Of a DNA stretch of 10,694 nucleotides, positions 7,501-10,694 are shown in pieces. Location of the stretch: contig MU658029.1 in NCBI GenBank assembly GCA_026770575.1, forward strand, positions 1 through 10,694, written 5' to 3'. The notes beneath the pieces are model-generated. The model was not told the origin of the DNA. It made no database searches and was given only the letters and a program-made list of their open reading frames with translations. The DNA is from Pelagophyceae sp. CCMP2097 (lineage: Eukaryota; Sar; Pelagophyceae). Both the position numbers and the translations under genes were made by a program. The first letter of the stretch is position 1, and each line of letters opens with the position of its first letter.

Positions 7501-8092
7501 CAAACCCACCGAGCATCTGTACGTCATACGCGCGCAGCCGCAAGACGCGCCACGCCGCCTATCCACGCCGTCGTCGGGACCTCCTGGTCAGAGAGACCGA
7601 CGAGCCGCCGCTCGTCGACGTACCTCTCGGACGAGCGCAAAAACCTCGGCCACGTCCTTATCGTCGGGCTCGGCGCGGAGCGGGAGCTTTGAGAGTTTGC
7701 CGCGGAGGACCTCGACCGCGGAGCGCATCTCGGCGGCGGTCATGACTTCGATCTCTTTCTCCAGTGCGTTGACAGCCCTACACAGCGTCGTCACGAGGCA
7801 ATTGCGTCGTCACGAGGCATGACAGGCAGCGGTCGTCGCGAGGCATGACAGACAGCGGTCGGGCATGCAAGACACCACGCTCTCCTCACCTGACGCCGAC
7901 TTTCTCAGCGCGCTCCAGCAGTTTTTTGGTCTCGCGGTCCAGCGACGCGGCGCCCTTTTGGTCGAAGATGATCTTGGGTTCCGACACCGTAATGGCGCGC
8001 AGGGTCGCGGCGCGGCGCGGCGCTGCGTGCGGCGCGAAGCCGCCGACGCGCGCAAGCGCGAGCGCGCAGACGACCCAGAACTGACTCGACAT
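4565..8092 (-). CDS. secA: Plastid-targeted SecA translocation ATPase, eight exons, 954 aa
   Basis: SecA drives unfolded proteins through a SecY channel, here in the plastid. Exons: 8092-7890, 7777-7624, 7558-6389, 6198-6098, 6012-5916, 5869-5213, 5103-4983, 4926-4565. The seven introns (112, 65, 190, 85, 46, 109, 56 bp) are all GT-AG; phases match and total 955 codons. Residues 1-18 are a hydrophobic signal, followed by FAP (19-21), the ASAFAP-type site of bipartite presequences for red secondary plastids. Motifs in order: VREAAWRVL...DVQMLGG; Walker A MATGEGKT (148-155); ELGFDFLRD; Walker B VDEAD (270-274) then [38 protein letters not shown] (434-438); [14 protein letters not shown] (552-565); GTQRHESRR...[12 protein letters not shown] (677-701); C-terminal [13 protein letters not shown]. 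The bacterial zinc-binding tail is absent. Many red-lineage plastid genomes carry their own secA, so this may be the second, SecA2-type protein; that is inference. The family call is firm. Confidence 0.94.
6294..6371. repeat. Direct repeats inside secA intron 3
   Basis: A 21-bp segment beginning TGGTTCGCCAGCTCC and ending CCCGTGT occurs at 6294-6314 and again at 6323-6343. A shorter third copy of its end (CCCCGTGTCAA) is at 6361-6371. All lie in the 190-bp intron 6199-6388. Confidence 0.85.
7785..7874. repeat. Minisatellite-like repeat filling secA intron 1
   Basis: Imperfect units built on GCGTCGTCACGAGGCA occur at 7785, 7804, 7829 (GCGGTCGTCGCGAGGCATGACA) and, degenerate, 7855. They span most of the 112-bp intron 7778-7889. 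Later units gain a GCATGACAG(A/G)CA segment. Confidence 0.8.
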
Positions 8093-8257
8093 GGCGGTGT
8101 CGTCAAGCAATACCCGGATCCCATGCCCTCGCCGAGCACCGGACGATAATCATACCCTTGAAAGACCCTCCCTCAAACGCTCTCCGAATCTCCGACTCGG
8201 ACGACGCCGCCGACGCGCGCGTCGGCCGGCGCTGCAGACGGCGGCGTTGATCGGCCC
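8093..8257. promoter_or_regulatory. Divergent promoter between secA and the NFACT gene
   Basis: Only 165 bp separate the two ATGs, so both promoters and leaders must fit here. A perfect 18-bp palindrome, GCCGACGCGCGCGTCGGC, lies at 8209-8226. The plus-strand frame is open back to 8162 but has no ATG before 8258. No TATA element was recognised. Confidence 0.45.
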
Positions 8258-10314
8258 ATGCGCCTCGTGTCGTTGATCCTGGGCCGGCTGGTGCGCCAGG
8301 CGCCGCGGGCCGGTGGAAGAGCGCTGCGGCTGCCGCTGCGGCGGCTCGGCGGCGTCGGCGGCGCCCAAGGCGACTACACCGGCGACGCAGACGTCACCGA
8401 CTCCGCAGACGCCTCGGAGGGCATCACCGTCGACGGCGGCTACGACTTTGGGGGAAACGACTTCGGGGAAGATGAAGACGACGACGATGGTTTACTCGAA
8501 GGCTTCGACGCGGACAAACGCTCCCTCCTCCGCAAGGCTCTATCCAAGGCCCTCGACGGCGAGGCGCGCAAGGCCAACGCTTTGCGCAAGGAGGGCGACG
8601 AGGCGACCAAGGCTGAAGCGATGGTGTGTTTGTGGGTCTCTTGAGGCCACAAAGGCTGAGGCCATGGTGTGTTTGTGGGTCTCTCGCGAGGCCCGTCGAG
8701 GCGTGCTCCGCTCCCCCGCCGTACGCAAACTCTAGGGCCACCGCGCGAATTTGATCGTGTCGAACTTGTACCGCATCTCCGACGACGCGGCGTTTGTGGA
8801 CGTCGAGGATTGGGAGCATGACGGGGTGGTGCAACGCATCACTTTTGATAGGAAGAAGTTCACCTCTGCACGTTTGGAAGCCGAAGCGGCCTTTACTAAA
8901 GCGAGGAGACTGCGTCGTGGTTCGAGCGTCGTCGCCGGGCTGCTGGAGGCGTCGGCTTTATTCGTGACCAAGGTGGAAATTTATACGGCAAGGTTGAACG
9001 ACGCTGGATTGACTTCTGACGCGTTCCTCGCTTTAACAAACGAAATCGCCCGGAAGCTGAAGATCGTCGTGGAAGCGCCCGTGGAGGTGGTGGCGGTGAA
9101 GAAAAAAGCGTTGCAAAAGGATGGCACTCCTCGACCCGTGCGCACAAAGTGGACAGGGCGGGAATTCCTCTCACCGATGGGCATCCCGATCCTCGTCGGA
9201 CGCAACCGAAAGGAGAACGACTACCTCTCTCTTGGCATCGCGAAAGAACCAGACATCTGGATGCACGCGCGAAACCGGCGCCTTCCGATGCCATCTTTGA
9301 TACGTTTGCCTTTCGCCACTTCGACGCGGTCTACGAGACGGACCCTGTGTCGTCGCCCTCGTCGCGCCTCGACGCTCCTCTGGCAGGCGCGCGGCGCGCC
9401 CGGGGCGCACGTCTTGCTGCAGCTCAGCGCGCGGCCGCGTCGGCGACTCGATTGGCAAAACCGAGCTTCTAGCAAAGTGACGACGGCAAACGCCTCTTGC
9501 AAAGCAACGACGGCGAACACGCCGTCGAGACCTTTGGCCGGTGCAGTCTTGAGCGGCAGCAGAGGACGATGCGAGATCCGCAATCGATGCGTGCGAACAC
9601 CGGGCGCCTCTGGATTACCATACGATGCCGTCGAACAATGCCGTCAACCGCCGTGCTTGCTAGGCGCCCGACCCTCGCCAAAGGGCACGGACCTCATGCT
9701 CGAGCCCTTTCGCCGCGCCCGATGGCGGAAACCGGGCCGCGGCGCACACGGGAGGCAGCATGGTCGTCGTAGAGGAACGTTCATCGCCTCTCGGCGCGTC
9801 GCCTTCCCATTTCGCTTGTAGGTTCGCCGGGTGCGTGCAGGCGGCGGCGGACCTGGCCGCGTTCTACAGCGACCTGCGCAACGAGGCCAAGGCGTGCGTG
9901 GCGATTGCTTTTTCTTTTGTCGGTTCTTCTTGATCGTCGCCCACGAACGGAGTCCTATCGCGTTCGCCCCAACGCGTCCGATACAGGCCCGTGATGATGG
10001 CAGCGCCGAGGCACATCAAGAAGCCGCCGCGAGCGCCGCCGGGGGCGGTGATGCATCCGCGTCCGCGACGTTGCATCGCTGAAGGGCGAGTCAAACGCCC
10101 GGGAAGGACACGCAGCCAGAATTCCGAAAATTGCCGTCAAAGTCACGTAGGTCACCATCCGCGAGGAGTCCGGGACCATCCTCGGCCGCCCCGCCGACGT
10201 CCCGGAGAGCTGCAAGTCTGCGCGCATGGCCTCTGGGCTTGCGGATACTTATTGCTAGACACTTTTCAATCGACATGTCGAGGCATCCCAAACGGGCCTG
10301 CGAGGCACCTTTGA
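8258..10314 (+). CDS. NFACT-R domain protein (RqcH/Rqc2/FbpA family), about five exons
   Basis: Full-length family members (bacterial RqcH/FbpA, eukaryotic Rqc2/NEMF) bind stalled large ribosomal subunits. Proposed exons: 8258-8623, 8736-9266, 9387-about 9430, 9822-9893, 9987-10314 (446 aa as joined). Residues 1-32 are Arg/Leu/Gly-rich without acids, like an organelle presequence; an Asp/Glu-rich linker follows. A coiled-coil segment (KRSLLRKALSKALDGEARKA) joins at 122/123 to NLIVSNLYRISDD, the usual middle region. NFACT-R begins near residue 264: GREFLSPMGIPILVGRNRKEND, DIWMH, ARGAPGAHVLLQL, then AADLAAFYSDLRNEAKA and APRHIKKPPRAPPGAVM. Introns 8624-8735 and 9894-9986 are GT-AG. Intron 9267-9386 fits only as GC-AG, and the exon 3 end is a guess. 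No NFACT-N or HhH region is visible, so tailing activity cannot be assumed. The 75 or so C-terminal residues are non-descript and the true end may be earlier. Confidence 0.75.
8601..8686. repeat. 43-bp tandem duplication across the NFACT intron 1 donor
   Basis: Copies at 8601-8643 and 8644-8686 differ at only a few bases over the first 41. Each contains the exon end (AAGGCTGA-GC-ATG) followed by GTGTGTTTGTGGGTCTCT. Two GTGTGT donors therefore exist, at 8624 and 8667. Using the second would bring an in-frame TGA at 8642-8644 into the message. Confidence 0.9.
9431..9821 (+). other. Long intron of the NFACT gene, about 390 bp
   Basis: The NFACT-R domain breaks after ...HVLLQLS near 9428 and resumes with AADLAAFYSDLRNE at 9844, so this stretch is read as intron. 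The acceptor is probably TTTCGCTTGTAG before 9822, or GTGCGTGCAG before 9841. The 5' edge is uncertain. An imperfect direct repeat (GCAAAG-x2-ACGACGGC-AAC at 9472 and 9499) lies inside. Open frames cross it but none carries family motifs; a small extra exon cannot be excluded. Confidence 0.5.
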
Positions 10315-10694
10315 CTGAAACGGGCCTCCGCAACAAGCAAGGCCGCCATCTGGGGGGGGCACCCGAGTCGTTTCGGTTCGTGATGCGGTCAAGGCTGTTA
10401 CTAGGCCACTGCAGTGTGTTACTGCAGTTCCCACTTTATTTCCGAAAGTCCAAAATAGGGTCTCACAGGTAATCCGTTGAACGGATAAAATGTGGTGTGT
10501 GTTGATGTTTTTCTGGTCTCCCTTCTCTCTCTCCCTTGCCTGATAGTTTCCGGAAGAGGCCACCATGGGCCCGCCGTCACTCCTCGCGCTGCGGTCGGAG
10601 TCGCCTGGGAGTTTGGCCACGCGCGGTTGTGACCCTCGTTGATGGGCCTGCAAAAGGGTTTGGGTGATGCACGACTCTATCATATACATTGGGT
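10315..10694. other. Lower-GC 3' end of window, no firm gene
   Basis: The base composition is visibly more AT-rich than the coding part of the window. A 144-codon minus-strand open frame crosses most of it but shows no family motif. On the plus strand there is a candidate splice pair and a strong start-codon context, described separately. This may be the 5' region of a gene that continues beyond the window. Confidence 0.4.
10469..10546 (+). other. Candidate intron in the leader of a downstream plus-strand gene
   Basis: CTCACAG|GTAATC at 10468/10469 is a good donor. A long pyrimidine tract (about 10508-10540) followed by TGATAG at 10546 is a textbook acceptor. The intron would be 78 bp, similar to others here. 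Just downstream lies GCCACCATGG (10559-10568), with an ATG at 10565 opening a 25-codon frame to TGA at 10640-10642, which might be extended by a further intron. No protein homology supports this. Confidence 0.3.

Noticed and set aside
7785..7874. Repeat array considered as CRISPR
   Set aside because: The units are imperfect, 19-26 bp apart with no unique spacers, and lie inside a eukaryotic intron.
9955..10227. Minus-strand frame with a signal-peptide-like start (MVTYVTLTAIFGILAA, then SRAFDSPF)
   Set aside because: The Phe after a hydrophobic stretch resembles a plastid presequence. However, the downstream half is antisense to the conserved APRHIKKP exon of the NFACT gene and becomes Arg/His-rich.
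10255..10689. 144-codon minus-strand frame at the window end
   Set aside because: It has no recognisable motif or domain, its composition is ordinary, and the opposite strand has better splice and start signals.

Overview
This window looks like nuclear DNA from a eukaryotic alga with a red-type secondary plastid, most likely a stramenopile and possibly a pelagophyte. The DNA is GC-rich and gene-dense, and genes are broken by short introns (46-209 bp where well resolved, mostly GT-AG). There is a nuclear gene for a plastid-targeted SecA whose N-terminus has a signal peptide followed by an ASAFAP-like Phe cleavage site. There are tandem helicase-associated (HA) domains of the kind common in stramenopile algae, and an axonemal radial-spoke gene. 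The organism assignment is inference; exon structures were built by hand from frame continuity, splice dinucleotides and family motifs.

Layout. 130-318 (+): small single-pass membrane protein, unidentified. 601-2072 (-): radial spoke protein 3 (RSP3), three exons, 406 aa. 2335-3429 (+): protein of four intact HA repeats plus a decayed fifth, divergent from RSP3. 3595-4208 (+): unidentified 95-aa soluble protein in three exons. 4209-4564: convergent intergenic gap with a UUCG-loop hairpin. 4565-8092 (-): plastid SecA ATPase, eight exons, 954 aa, with all junctions in frame. 8093-8257: short divergent promoter region. 8258-10314 (+): NFACT/RqcH-like protein with a coiled-coil middle and NFACT-R domain but no visible NFACT-N domain, about five exons, two of them with uncertain edges. 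10315-10694: no firm gene, but a candidate spliced leader exon and a strong Kozak ATG.

The genes do not form one pathway. SecA (plastid protein translocation) and the NFACT protein (family role in rescue of stalled large ribosomal subunits) share a divergent promoter and could both serve organelle protein biogenesis. RSP3 belongs to the flagellar axoneme.

The most distinctive signal is in the introns. Short tandem duplications lie inside or across many of them. Two cross a splice site and duplicate it: a 20-bp repeat at the RSP3 intron 1 acceptor and a 43-bp repeat at the NFACT intron 1 donor. One intron is flanked by near-identical 8-bp direct repeats, as expected if it arose by insertion of an introner-like element. 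I found no prokaryotic operon, CRISPR array, tRNA or rRNA gene.
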